DNA of 64,000 nucleotides from Ceraceosorus guamensis (taxonomy: Eukaryota; Basidiomycota; Exobasidiomycetes; Ceraceosorales; Ceraceosoraceae), in NCBI RefSeq assembly GCF_003144195.1, contig NW_020290050.1, positions 62,001-126,000 of the forward strand, in the 5' to 3' direction. Shown here piece after piece: positions 11,441 to 23,223 of this stretch. Numbering within the stretch: the first letter of the stretch is position 1; the number at the start of each line of letters is the position of its first letter. The translations under genes and the position numbers were made by a program. The notes under the pieces were generated by a model that saw only the letters and a program-made list of their open reading frames with translations, had not been told where the DNA came from and ran no database searches.

Positions 11441-12560
11441 TTATAGCAATTTCAAATGACCGGTGACCTGATCTATCAGCTTTACTGGACCTACGTTGGG
11501 GAAGGGTCATCGACGTAGATGGTGCACGTCAGCTCCTCTTTGTACCAAGGCAACGCTGAAAATCTTACATACCCGGGCCAATCCCCAGCACTGTTCGAGA
11601 GCCTGCTGCGACCTGTGTACGCCCGCTGCAGGACGTGCAAGAAGCGAATCCGCGTTTTTGAGCAACTAAGTGTGCGATGGAAAGGAAGAAATCCATTCCG
11701 AGACTCACGCGTCCCGTATACTCCTTGCGCACAAGTTGAGGGCCTTTGCTGACTCTTCCAGCCTTCTCATCTCTTCCTCGCTTGAGCACTTGAGTGCCAC
11801 TTTGGCTTGGCTGGCGTGCTCCAAATCAGTGCAAGTGTCAGACGCGCGAAGCTACGAGCTCAATCGTAAAGCGAGCGTTCTCACCCTATACGCTCCCACT
11901 GCCTCACAATCTGACGAAGCAAAACAGGAAAAAGTGTGATGAGATAGTCGCGCTTCGATGCTGTGTGCAAAGACTCGCTCACATCTGGGTTAGCAGCCAT
12001 CATGGTCTTGTAGCACGCAAGGGTCGCGTGGCTTGAGGTGCAATCAACGCAGCAGCAATCAGCAGAGTGTCGAGCTAAGAAGTCAACTTCGTGCCTCACC
12101 CGCATTGCGCTGCGATCTTTCCCTTGTCCATTTTGAGATCTGTCCTCACTATCAGGACCTGCCAGCAGCACAGAAGAAATGTCAGCGCTATTTGGATGAA
12201 CAGCGGGCGTGCTGGCCACGCTTGCAGCTGGAGAGGTCCACTACGTGACCCGTCCATCCTCTCAAGACTTACCAATTTGCACTCCTCCATGAGCTTTGCT
12301 CTCAAGCTCTGCATGTTGACCCAATCCTTTTCGTCGATCACTTCGCCCAGGTCCTCGTCGTCCGAGTCCTCGTCGGAGTCGTCTTGATCTTGCGCTCCTT
12401 TTCCTCTTATGATTCTGGGACCTAGCTGCCTGAAGCTACTTCCGGAGGATGCTTTGGTGCCGAGATAGTAGCCGAGACCAAGTGCGAGGAGCAGACTGAC
12501 AAGGCCAGGAGCAGAGGTGATGTCTTGACGCAATAACCGACTCAGCGATGCCGACGACAT
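11441..12560 (-). CDS. PTH2: Peptidyl-tRNA hydrolase 2, membrane anchored
   Basis: Releases tRNA from peptidyl-tRNAs that drop off ribosomes; the family (Pth2/Bit1) sits on mitochondria or in the cytosol. Seven exons fit in phase: 12560-12273, 12158-12100, 12031-11983, 11910-11885, 11810-11709, 11625-11573 and 11490-11441, giving 208 residues. The N-terminus has one hydrophobic segment (LVSLLLALGLGYYLG, about residues 20-34) typical of the anchored eukaryotic form, then an acidic linker. The catalytic fold begins with the hallmark VRTDLKMDKGKIAAQCGHAT, continues with LACYK, VRQWER, QAKVALKC and AGRTQVAAGSRTVLGIGPG, and ends with the family-typical VTGHLKLL. Its length matches the family. The start chosen is the first ATG (MSSASLSR). 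One exon is only 26 nt. It is divergent from RPN2. Confidence 0.95.
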
Positions 12561-13407
12561 GACACACTGCTCGAAAATCAAGCCTGTGTAGCTCACGCGC
12601 TACCCGTGTCTTGGCGGTGTAGCCTTTGCAACGCCCGCTCCACGTTGGTGCTCGGCGCTAGGCTGCAGCGATCGAAGAGTTGCTCGATATCGGCGCTAGT
12701 GACGGATCTCTCGGGCGACAGTCCTGCCTAGCCCGCTCCGATGTTGGCTTGCGGTGTGGATGAGTTGCGCGAAAGCTCATCAATCGAGAGTCAGCGAGGC
12801 CAGCTAGAAGCGGGAGTCAGCGATGGGCCCGTGAGTGTCAGGGCAACTCGGTCAAAAGTCATGAGTGTGGAGTTAGCTGCCTTATGGCGGCTACAGGTCA
12901 TTTTGATTCACGATGGACACAAGATAATCACCGATGCACGCAAAATACGAAGCCACGCAACTTGACTCAAAATTCAAGGTGAAGGTCACCGCGCTTGATT
13001 TGGTGGTTGTGGGACGCGTACCGGTACGCCGCGAACGCGTCGTGTGGACGATGTGGAGATGCAGTCACGAGTGCAGATGCACAGAACTTCAGACTCACAC
13101 CAGAGCACTCTTCTACACAGCGCACCCACACCCGCCCACGTGGCTTGCGCCCGCACTCATGCGCCTTGCACATGACGCCGATTACGACGCGCGCACAGAC
13201 GCGTTTGTGACTTCCAGCTGATGATCATGGCATGGCCGCTTTGGAAGGCCAGCAGGCACATCACACCCACAACACCGAACACACCTGTGCCATCATCCAT
13301 CGTCCGCGAGATTGAGCACTTCATCTATCCCGTTTCCCTCATTCCGCCCCTCTGCCTGTGACGTGCTCATCGCAAGTTAGCCATCACCCCTTGGGCAGCT
13401 TGCAGTC
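12561..13407. promoter_or_regulatory. Shared divergent promoter region PTH2/RPN2
   Basis: 847 bp separates two start codons pointing away from each other, so both promoters must lie here. It contains several GAGTCAG, GACTC and TGAGTG words between about 12780 and 12970, and a CA-rich stretch (CACACCCACAACACC-like) at about 13258-13290 before the RPN2 start. No TATA box or RNA gene was identified. Confidence 0.55.
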
Positions 13408-16400
13408 ATGCCGGTGCCCGTCACCTCTGCAGTCGGCGTCTTGGCCCTTCTGAACGAGCCGGAAGCGGAGCTGCAAACGTACGCTCTGCAAAAGCTCAAC
13501 TCTCTAGTTCCGCAGTTCTGGGCAGAGATTGCAGACTCAGTGTCCAAGATCGAAATCCTGTATGAGGATGCAGCGCACCCCAGCAGGCAACTGGCAGCAC
13601 TCGTCGCCTCCAAAGTCTACTGGAATTTGGGCGAGTTTGACGAAGCGTTGAGCTTCGCATTAGGCGCCGATAAGCTGTTCGATGTAGAGAGCAAGGACGA
13701 GTACACCGACACCATCATAGGTGAGGCCCGCTAGCTTTCCTCGTGGCGCAAGTCGGGTATGTCGTCCCAGGCTGATGACATTGTTCTGCACTCTTCATTG
13801 CCTGCCCCCAACTCTCAGCCAAGGCCATCGACGCATACATCGAGCAGCGGGCTGCTGCTGCCGGCGATGCTGCGGAAGACGGCGACAAGAGGCTGACTTC
13901 CATCGTCGAGCAGATGTTCTCTCGCTGCATAGCTGAGAAGGAGTACAAGCAAGCTCTGGGCATTGCTCTCGAGACTCGTCGCCTGGACGTGATCGAGAGG
14001 ATCTTGAGTCAAGTCAGAGAGTCTTCATTGATGCAATACACTCTCGGAGCTACGATTGGCTTTGTCCAAAGCTTGGAGGTCAGGACGCAAGTGTTGCACC
14101 TGCTTGTCAAGCTCTTTCAATCACTGCCTCAACCTGATCACTTTAGCATCGCTCAGTGCTACGTCTACCTCAACGCACCTCAGCTCGCCTCCACTCTTCT
14201 GCACGATCTCGTGCACAAAGCTCACAATGATGCTGCTGCATCCGCGTCTGCCAACACCGAGAATGACCCTCTTTTGGTCGCTTACCAGATATCTTTTGAC
14301 CTGGCGGAAAGCGCAACGCAAGAATTTCTCGAGACTGTGAGATCCGACCTTCAGACCCGAGTCGCGGGAGCGCAGCCGAAGATCGAGAGCAGCTCCGCCG
14401 TAGCCCAGGCGGACGAAGATGTTGAGATGGGCGATGCAGCGGCAGGAACAGTTTCGGGTGCCACCAGCGCACACACAGCCGAGGAGAGCACGCTGGCTAG
14501 CTGCATCGCTCAGATTAGGAGCATACTCCTGGGAGAAGAATCCATTCAGCTGTACTTGGATTTCTTGCAGCGCGCTAACAATGCCGACCTGACTATTCTC
14601 AAGGCGACCAAGGACACGCTCGATGCACGCAACAGCGTCTACCACTCGGCAATGACATTTGCAAATGCGTTCATGCACGCCGGCACGACGAGCGACAAGT
14701 TCCTGCGGGAGAACTTGGACTGGCTCGCCAAGGCCAGCAACTGGTCCAAGTTCACTGCTACCGCTGCGTTGGGCGTAATCAACAAAGGACATCTCAAAGA
14801 GTCCATCAACCTCCTGAACCCATATCTCCCAAAGGACGGCTCTACCGGCAGCGTTTACAGCGAAGGAGGATCTCTGTTCGCTCTGGGGTTGATTCACGCA
14901 AATCACGGTGCCGAAGTTTTGGAGCTGCTCAAAGACACGCTCAAGAACAACCCAGCTGAAGTCGTTCAGCATGGCGCTGCGCTTGGGCTGGGCGCTGCAG
15001 GCATGGCTACCGGCAATGAAGAAGTGTATGAAGAGCTGAGGAACGTCCTGTACACTGACTCGGCCATTGCGGGCGAGGCTTCTGGGTACGCGATGGGTCT
15101 CGTGATGCTCGGGACAGGATCAGACCGCGCAGTAGACGAGATGCTGCAGTACGCCCACGAAACACAGCACGAGAAGATCATCCGTGGTCTTGCGATCGGT
15201 CTTGCCCTCATCTGCTACGGCCGCGAAGACAAAGCGGACACCGTCATCGACACGCTCATGTCGGACAAGGACGCCATTCTGAGGTATGGAGGCATCCACG
15301 CCATCGCTCTTGCCTATGCTGGTACTGGCAACAACAAGGCCATTCGGCGTCTTTTGCACGTCGCCGTTTCTGACGTCGCAGACGATGTGCGCCGCGCTGC
15401 TGTCACTAGCTTAGGATTTCTGTTGTTCCGCAACCCCACCCAGGTGCCACGGATTGTCCAATTGCTCAGCGAAAGCTACAACCCGCACGTTCGGTACGGA
15501 TCCACCCTCGCACTGGGCATAGCCTGCGCGGGGACCGGTCTGGATGAAGCGCTGGACTTGCTGCAGCCCATGCTCAAGGATCCGGTCGATTTTGTACGAC
15601 AGGGCGCTGCCGTAAGCCTGGCAATGGTTCTCATCCAGCAGAACGACACGCTCAACCCTCGGGTCGCAAGTGTGCGCTCGGCGTTCGAAAAGACTCTGAC
15701 GGACAAGCATGAGGATGCTATGGCCAAGTTTGGTGCTGCATTGGCCCAGGGACTCATCGACGCAGGTGGCCGCAACGTGACTATTGGTCTCCAGAGTCGA
15801 TCGGGCAGCAGCAACATGCCCGCGATCGTCGGCATGGCTCTCTTCACTCAGTTCTGGTACTGGTTTCCAATGGCACACTTTGCCAGTCTAGCGCTCACGC
15901 CAACCGCGGTCATTGGTTTGAATAGAGACCTCAAAACCCCAAACTTTAGCTTTGTCTGCCAAGCCAGGCCTAGTCTGTTCGCCTACCCCGCAATCATCAA
16001 GAAAGAGAACGAGAAGAAAGTCGAGAAGGTCGAGACTGCTGTTCTGTCGACAACAGCCAAGGCTCAGGCTCGCCAGCGCAACAAGGAGAGAGAGAAGCAG
16101 CGCGAGGAGAGAGGTGAAAGCATGGATATCGATGCAAAGACACCCGCCAAGGCGGCTGGAGATGACGGTGCCAGCAAAGCTGAGGGCAAAGCAGCCGGCT
16201 CCACCAAGAAGGAACGCAAACCGGCCGAGCCCGCTCAATTTCAGGTGCAGAACTACTCTCGCGTCACGCCTACCCAATTGAAGTACGTGACCTTTCCCGC
16301 CGATCTGAGATGGCAGCCGATCAGGCCAGTGACGGGTCTCGCTGCACGCACCGGAGTCGACGTCCACAGCACAGCCAGTGTTGCCCCAAAAGGCAAATTA

Positions 16401-16856
16401 GGAGTGCTAGGCAATCTGACCCCTGCGCCAGGTGCCAGCGGAACAGTCACCCCTAGCCAGGCCAAAGGTGCGCCTGCAGCTGCGACGCCAGCCAAGACGA
16501 CCTTGGCCACTGGGCCAAGTGCTGAGGCAGCCCGAAGCATTGCCGCATCATCCAGCGGCGGAGGTGGGGGCGGTATTCTGCTGCTCGTCGACCGAAACCC
16601 ACAGGAGGCGTTCCAACAGCTACGGCTCGATGAGTCCTCTTCTGAGGCCCCGCAACAGGCGTCGGAGCAGCACCAAGCTCAGCCTGGTGGAAGCGAGATC
16701 TCGCCGGAGGATGCGGCTGCCATTGCACGTGCGCTCAGCGGCGAGGACGAGATGGACGAGGACGATCAAACTGGGGTGCAAAGCAGCAGACGAGGCGACG
16801 GCTCAGGCGGTGGAGGTCCTGGAGCTAATCAACCTGGTGACGGAACTGCACGTTGA
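13408..16856 (+). CDS. RPN2: 26S proteasome regulatory subunit RPN2
   Basis: Large scaffold subunit of the 19S regulatory particle base (human PSMD1); it holds the lid and the ubiquitin receptor Rpn13. Two exons, 13408-13720 and 13819-16856, join in phase at IIG-AKAID to give about 1116 residues. The N-terminal helical part (LALLNEPEAELQTYALQKLN) matches the family. From roughly residue 425 to 750 come the proteasome/cyclosome repeats, with the recurring pattern of Gly-Ala-rich helices (for example YGGIHAIALAYAGTGNN, RYGSTLALGIACAGTGLDEA). The C-terminal part includes NYSRVTPTQLKYVTFP, a known Rpn2 feature. Yeast Rpn2 is about 945 residues, so this one is longer. The extra length is a Lys/Glu-rich insert (about 700-790), an Ala/Gly/Pro linker and an acidic Gln/Ser/Gly tail. 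Confidence 0.96.
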
Positions 16857-19800
16857 TGGGTTGCGTTGCTTGCTTCGCATCTCGTAATGACATTCGAGTT
16901 GGACAAGATGATCAAAAGGCGTGTCGTGTGTGCTTGGTGTGCTTCGACGTGAGCTTTCAATTTGCCTTAGATTAGGACAATGCGCAGCAGACTAGCTTCG
17001 CCCATGAACACTCGATGCAACAAGTTTAAGCGAGAGGGTGGCGTCATGCAGTCACATGAGTGGCTTGAGCGCGGAATTGACGCGCCGGCGAACAAGAAAT
17101 GACGAAGCGCCTAGCTTGTGCTCGAGCACAAGCTCTCTTTTGATGTCGCAGGATACGTCGTCTGAAGTCCAGCACAGGTCTTATTACCTTTCATGGAGAT
17201 GGTGGCGTGTCAAGGACCCTCTGTGTGGCGCTGGCCCGACCGTCGCGATCGCCGCGTGTGTTCTTGCGCATGACGCAGAGCTGGGGAGTTGCCGCTCGCA
17301 CCCAGACTTGAGAGAAACACACGCGCAACGCGAATAGAGTTTGCATGACACGATTTCAGAAAGATCAGAATCGACTTTTGCCCCGCGCTCTGGAATGCGA
17401 GGCGATAGGGTGTTTTGGTTGCGTCGTCCGGCCAAGCGGCTCTTGCGGCATATTCAATCACGAATTAGATTGCACAGAGCCGAGCTGAACTGCACGATCA
17501 TTTGGTGGCGGCGGGCGGGTACCCTTCATGCGCAGATGGTGAATACGCTCGACGCGATGCGTGCATTTTGAGTCGCCGATTCATTTCTGGGGTACCGGTC
17601 AAAAGTGACAGTCGCGAGCAAGAGTTGCGAGTCACAAGTGTAGACACTCCATGCACCATTGAGCCGAGACTTGAGCACCAGGCCGACGCTGCTGTCGAGG
17701 CCCTCGACAGACAGTCAGAAACGTGCACGATCAGATTCTCAAGTCAGGGGCCTGCCGTCCCAAGTGTCATGATGAGCATGCTTCTACAGTCTTTGGGGGC
17801 ATGCACGAGCACATCGCAGCTGCGAGATGAAGCTGCCTGCACCTGCACGTGGTTGCAAACAGGCTTCGGCAAGGTCTGGGAGCGGTCCCAAGCGAATTCT
17901 CGCGATCAGAATGAATGCGAGTGGCATATGATTCGCCTTGCTATATACGCTTGTGCTCTCGACGGTTCCGTGTCAGATGCGCGCACGAACAACGTGGGAC
18001 GCGCCAGCATGTGCGGCCAGTGCGCCGCTCTTGCATTCAGATTGGAAGGCATGCAACTCGACGAGGGCGCGCTGATTCCGCATGTCCTCCTTCATTCGTC
18101 CTCTTGCAAGGCCAAGAAGCCAAGCCGGCAGTCAATCTCTGCACGGCAAACAAGAACATTAGTCCCCGCAGATGATTTGCCGCACGGCCGCCGCCGCTGG
18201 TTGCGTTGCGTTGCGACCGCGAGCGGCCATGCAGTAAGCGCGGAACAACCTACTCTCTACGTCGCATCGTTCGGCATGCAGGCGAACGAGATCCTGGGGC
18301 GCAAGCTGCAGGGGCCCGCATCGGCGCACTTTTATGAGCGGCATGAACAGACATGCGTGCGCAAGTCACAGAGTCGTGAGTCGAGTGGCAATTTAGAGGG
18401 GAGGGTGCTGCTACCTGCGACGCTCGACGCGACTCTTCATGCAGATATGCAACCTTTCATCATTCAGCTTGCGCATGTATCGAAGACAGCTTCAGGAGCA
18501 AGGGTGCGTACCAAAATACAAATTACTGCACGAACGCAGCAGGTCAGTTGTGAGTCAGGCGAATGCACAACTCTGCTCGTTGCTATGAACCTGGCGGCCA
18601 GTCCTTGACCCTCTCGGCTCCGCTTGAGCGAGGGCGTTGGTGTGGATCGAGCTAAGTACTGCGGCGAGAGCCGAATAGGTGAGACGGCGAAAGTACCGAT
18701 GTCCGACGGGCTTTTGTTCAGAGTTGACGTGGTACAGCGACTACTTTGTTATTGCTCATATTATCGAATATTATTGAGCACATCGCGAGCTCAATTCTTG
18801 AACAGTGTTTCAGTGACCGACGCCCTCGAATCATTCGTCGCCAAGGTTTCTTTGTACGCCTGTGTACTGTTCTCGATCGCGAAGTTTGATGTTCTGTTCG
18901 AGGGTCTGCATAAGTGCCCGCACATGCAGCGACTTGTTTCCCCGCGCGCCGCTGGCTGCGAGATGTGACAAATTATCACGGCAAGCCGGGCGGGCCCGTA
19001 AACGGCATCGGCTGAGCTCGTCCGCGGCTGATGTCCGCTCGACCCGCCCGCCTACTTGAACCTTAACAGACAAACACGAGGTCCTCCGTCCTCGTGCCGA
19101 CGGGAGCATATGGTCGCGGCGCACCTGATCGGCTAAATGTGCGACTGGCAGATCAAAAAACCCGCGCGCCAGCTTGCTTGCTTTGCAGCAGTACCCGACG
19201 GCATTTTGGACCGCGCTAGCTTCGAGTTCCTGCCTCGAAAGCGCCATTCTATGCACGCCCTTGTGCAGCCTCACCGCCTCGGAGCTCCACGGTCAGAATA
19301 AGCGAAGAAGCTCAGGTGGAGTGGTGCTGCTGGTGCATTCAAGATTGGCATACATGAATCAACACCTCATCGGCCTAGCTGAAAGATGAAGCGCAGCATT
19401 TGTCCGCGACTCTCACCATTTCAGCGTCTCGTATCCTGTTCCTGAGACATCGTCTTCAGCGACCGTCATATATTCTGTATGCTTGTCAAGAGGAGGCTTG
19501 TGCACGACCTCACCCACTTCGACGTGCTCGCTATATGCTAATCCTAGATGCACCTTGTTCTGCCCTGCTGCAACCCCGCTTTAGGTTGCCTGCGCCCACG
19601 GCAACTCCTTCCGAGTCCGACCATCCAGCTTAGTCGCAAAGGCCGGCGGCATTATGTCTGTCTGCAAGACTCACGCCTGCACGAGCTGCGCACACTCAAA
19701 GGCGCTGCCTTTCCACAGCCGCAAGTCTTCGCACGTTGTATAGCGTCCCTTATCTGTAGGGACAATGATAGACTCGCACACTACCTACGATGGCGCAAAT

Positions 19801-20743
19801 AGGGGACTGCTGTGTACCACAGGACACGACGCAGGGTCAGTGGTGACCGAACAGACGCGCTTGGCGCCACGTACTCGACTATCATGGTGCCCCAATCGTG
19901 AATGCAATCAGCCGAGCTCCATGAAAGGTCAACAGCAAATCTAAGCAGCGCAGCGCAGATGCTTCTTGATCGATGCAGTCATCGATGGATGCATGCTGCA
20001 TGCTCTTCTCGCAAACCGCACCACAAGTCCGAGTGGCTGGCTACCTGTGGCTCTGTACTCTGTACTCTGCATGCAGTGAAGCTGCCGGAGACAACAACTT
20101 GGCCCTTGCACGACTTTGCGCCTTGACCTTCTGAGCGCCTGCACCACTCGCTTGACGCTCTACTGTACTCTTGCCTCCTCGTGGTGCCTCTCTCTATCTC
20201 TCTGTGTACCTGAATGCTTGAGCAGCTGATCCCATTTGCGCATCAACGGTTAAACTTGTGACTAGGATTCTGTGCGTGACACAGCTCGCTTTATCCCGCT
20301 TCCGGGCTGTGCTTCCCCGAATGCATGGAATCTGCCGCGTTGCGAGTGCAGGCACTGAGGGGACCCGCTCACGCACACACTTATGATACCCTGATCTGCA
20401 AGTGCTCAGCCCCTTTTAGGCACCGTTGACTTCCATGTCCCCTCCTCGACATCCGTTTCGCAACCTGTCTAAGCATCCTCCAACACATCTGAGCCTTCCT
20501 TTGCAACAACGCGTCGCCCAGCCTGAACAAGCGTCCAGCATTCGACGCAACCTCTGCTGTCCTCTGCTGCTCCTCGCAATCCCTCTAAGCCCTCAGCAGA
20601 CCGCTCTCATCTTTTTTACAATCCACGTCGCCCTCTGAAGCACGCTCGGGGCGCTCTGTACACCCGCATCTCGACAACGTCGTCATTGGCACCGGTGACG
20701 AGCTCGACTTTGTTTTCGTAGCCCGAAAAGTCCCAACGGCAAC
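16857..20743. other. 3.9 kb intergenic stretch upstream of the homeodomain gene
   Basis: No domain-bearing gene was found. It includes one long open plus-strand frame (annotated separately at 17502-18608) and otherwise short frames. A short CGCAA-type run (GTTGCGTTGCGTTGCGAC) sits at about 18200. A pyrimidine-rich TCTCTATCTCTCTGTG stretch is at about 20190 and precedes a CT-rich region up to 20640, which may belong to the promoter or 5' leader of the homeodomain gene. A long upstream region is common for regulatory transcription-factor genes. Confidence 0.4.
17502..18608 (+). CDS. Open frame of about 368 codons, doubtful
   Basis: This frame stays open for 1.1 kb but begins with TTG/GTG rather than ATG; the first in-frame ATG pair (MMSMLLQSLG) is at about 17770. 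The translation is Cys-, Ser- and Arg-rich with no domain, no hydrophobic segment and no obvious splice partners. In CpG-rich DNA long frames arise by chance. I list it because it is the only long frame in nearly 4 kb. Absence of a clear start argues against a real gene unless an upstream exon exists. Confidence 0.15.
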   Translation: MVAAGGYPSCADGEYARRDACILSRRFISGVPVKSDSREQELRVTSVDTPCTIEPRLEHQADAAVEALDRQSETCTIRFSSQGPAVPSVMMSMLLQSLGACTSTSQLRDEAACTCTWLQTGFGKVWERSQANSRDQNECEWHMIRLAIYACALDGSVSDARTNNVGRASMCGQCAALAFRLEGMQLDEGALIPHVLLHSSSCKAKKPSRQSISARQTRTLVPADDLPHGRRRWLRCVATASGHAVSAEQPTLYVASFGMQANEILGRKLQGPASAHFYERHEQTCVRKSQSRESSGNLEGRVLLPATLDATLHADMQPFIIQLAHVSKTASGARVRTKIQITARTQQVSCESGECTTLLVAMNLAASP

Positions 20744-22533
20744 ATGTCTTATCACGTCGATTCCAGCGACCACGCCGAGATAGCAGCAACGCCAAGCAGC
20801 ACTTATTCCATCGAAGGTCCCCTCGAGTGCGAGCGGCGACAAGGTCACCCTGATCATCATGCATGGCAAAGCTCATCTGCTAGCCTCCGACCGTCGACGT
20901 CTACCGCTCTTACCCAAGCAGCTCCACCCAGAGCCAGACTCACGTCTCAGCAGACCAACTTGCTGGAATACACCTTCAAAAGTAGGTCTTGCCACCGCAG
21001 CCATGTCACCCCCCAAAGCGCAAGTCGTACTCAACGCATTGCTTTGTACGGTCGCAGTGAACTCACATCCTGATCTTGCACATCGTGAATTGCTTGCTGC
21101 TCACGCGGGTATGAATGCCAAACAGGTCAATGTACGTATACCGGTACACAGGTGTGCGAGCGAGCACCCACGAATCGAGCATCGTGCTCATCCGCGCGCG
21201 CGCGTGCCTTCGCCCCTCGCAGGTGTGGTTTCAAAATCGCCGCCAAAAGCTCAAGCATAGCGCCACGCGCGCCGCGGCGGGCAAACCGCCACCGCGACAA
21301 CGCAAAGATCCTCACTTGCCCGTGGCCGCAATGAAGCGACCGTCTGCCTCTTGTGCTGTAATGCCCGGCGGTCAACCTGCTGTCTACACCGACAGCTCAG
21401 CGTCACCGGCTTCAAATTCGATCTCCGATGCCAACGCACAGTGCCAATTACAAGCTAGCTTGCAACGAAGCGGCACATGGGGCGGCTCAACGAGTCGGAG
21501 CACCGCCTCCACGCTTTTGGCTCGCCGCAGAACCATCAACGAAGCACACATTGGGCCCAGCGCGGCCCTCACGATACGCCGAGGTTTTGTAGCGCCCACA
21601 CCATGCGAAAGTCTTGCACCCACACCGTCGCTCGGGACAGGCTCATCCTTATGGACAGAGGCTTCTTTCCCAGAGACGGCGACGCATCATGGATCTGACA
21701 TGAGCCAGCTAGCTCAGCTGCAGCAAGAGCTGCTGGATGGTTTTGCACGCTCCGACGGAGTCAATCGAGACGCCGCCGTCGACTCTATGCAGGATGCTCA
21801 ACAAGTCTTTGGATTGGATGGCTTGGGCCAGCAAGCAGCACCGTGCCATTCGAACGACTATACCCCCACGCAAGCTACGTCAATGGCTGAGTGTAGCGGT
21901 CAACTGCTGGGCCTCGGCCTTAGTCTGCCATGTGAAACCCTACCCAGGACAAGCACGGCTGGATCTCACCATCAATGCGATGCACCGTGGCAAAACTCCA
22001 TCCTTCAGCCTCAACAACAACAGAGCGCCCCGAATTCTGCGAACGCTGTCAATCTTCCCGACATGTTGCAAGCTTGGCTCTGCAGTTCGGCGTCGAGCAG
22101 CAAGCTCAACAATGACAATCGTCGTCACTCCACGACGGGCCACGATTTCGGACGCGAAGCTTTGTCGACGGACATTTGGAACATGAGCACGGTCGAAGCG
22201 CCAGCAGCAGCAGCATCCGAGAATGTCGCAAAGCCAGCAGGGGTCGATTTCGAAACATCGCCGTTGCTGGCCGACCTGCAGCGTGGCTCTTCAGCAGCGA
22301 CGCTCGCGTACCAGCAGCCCAGCGCGACTTGGAGCACATCAGTGGCTGCAATGACCGCCCCTCCTTGCGCGCCGTCATCAGCTGACACTTTTAGCGATCC
22401 GGCGCTCAAACGGCTGCTTTGCGGCATGAACATCGCCGATGCGTGCTCTCTGCCACTGCCGCTCAACCAAAGTGCTTGTCCAAAATTCGAGCCACACTTG
22501 CAAGTGCCAAGGAACGAAGGCGAGATGCTCTGA
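20744..22533 (+). CDS. Homeodomain transcription factor
   Basis: Three exons, 20744-20981, 21058-21131 and 21223-22533, fit in phase and give 540 residues. They rebuild a homeodomain at about residues 63-120: helix 1 with RLTSQQTNLLEYTFK, then HPDLAHRELLAAHAGMNAKQ, then the recognition helix VWFQNRRQKLKH, with the invariant Trp, Phe, Asn and Arg at about 106-110. This WFQNRR form is that of ordinary (non-TALE) homeodomains such as fungal Pho2/Yox1 types. It is not the mating-type b-locus form with WFxNxR. The remaining 420 residues are Ser/Ala/Gln-rich and largely disordered, with no second domain seen, as expected of a regulatory region. Two introns interrupt the homeodomain itself, one directly before the recognition helix; the second intron carries a GCGCGCGCGCG run. 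Targets are unknown. Confidence 0.9.
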
Positions 22534-23223
22534 AGGCCCTGTCCAGAGCCATCGAGTACCGACTTCCTTGGGCACAGGGGCACAGGGCCCCGAGAAGCCT
22601 ACCTAAATACCTGAGTTTTGTATCCCACGTAATCTCAAAATACGCCACGCCGATGCATCCAAGTCAGACGTGTCATCATATCCCACATGTCCTCCATACC
22701 GTAAAGAATCAAGCATCCCTCGCCGACCCCTTTTCCTCCATTGTATCTCTGCACACACCTCTCAGCACTCGATTAATCTTTATGCGCTTCACGCCCGTCA
22801 ACGTCGTACCGTGTAGCTCTCAAGAGCATGCGTTACCACGTCCACCACCGTCGTAGCATCATGCGCGCCCGGCAGTATCAAACCCCACTCGAGGCTGGGG
22901 ACGCTGAAACGCAAAAAATGGCCATGTTCGTGAATGTGCACTCGGAACAGTAAAAGCGGTGTATAGTTCGGCACTCGAAAGAGGGAAAAACGTGTGGTGT
23001 GTGCGTGTTCGTCAGTGCGAGAAAGAGACATATCCACATGAAAAGGGTTGCGTGCGTGGACGCAAGACGCGTACCGCGTGTAGAAGGTGTTGGCTGCTAG
23101 CAAGAGCATGTGTACATTAGAAGGAGAAGCAAAATCGAATCGAGCGGTCGAGTGGGCCAATGCGAAACGTCAAAAGTGGCGCCGTACGAGAAACGGTGTG
23201 ATTGCGAAACGGCCCAACGGAAG
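22534..23223. other. Convergent intergenic region
   Basis: 690 bp between the stop codons of the homeodomain gene and FZO1, which converge. It should hold both 3' untranslated regions and polyadenylation sites. No further gene is seen. Confidence 0.5.

Noticed and set aside
14121-14972. Long minus-strand frame inside RPN2
   Set aside because: It lies wholly within conserved RPN2 coding on the other strand and has no domain; a shadow frame.
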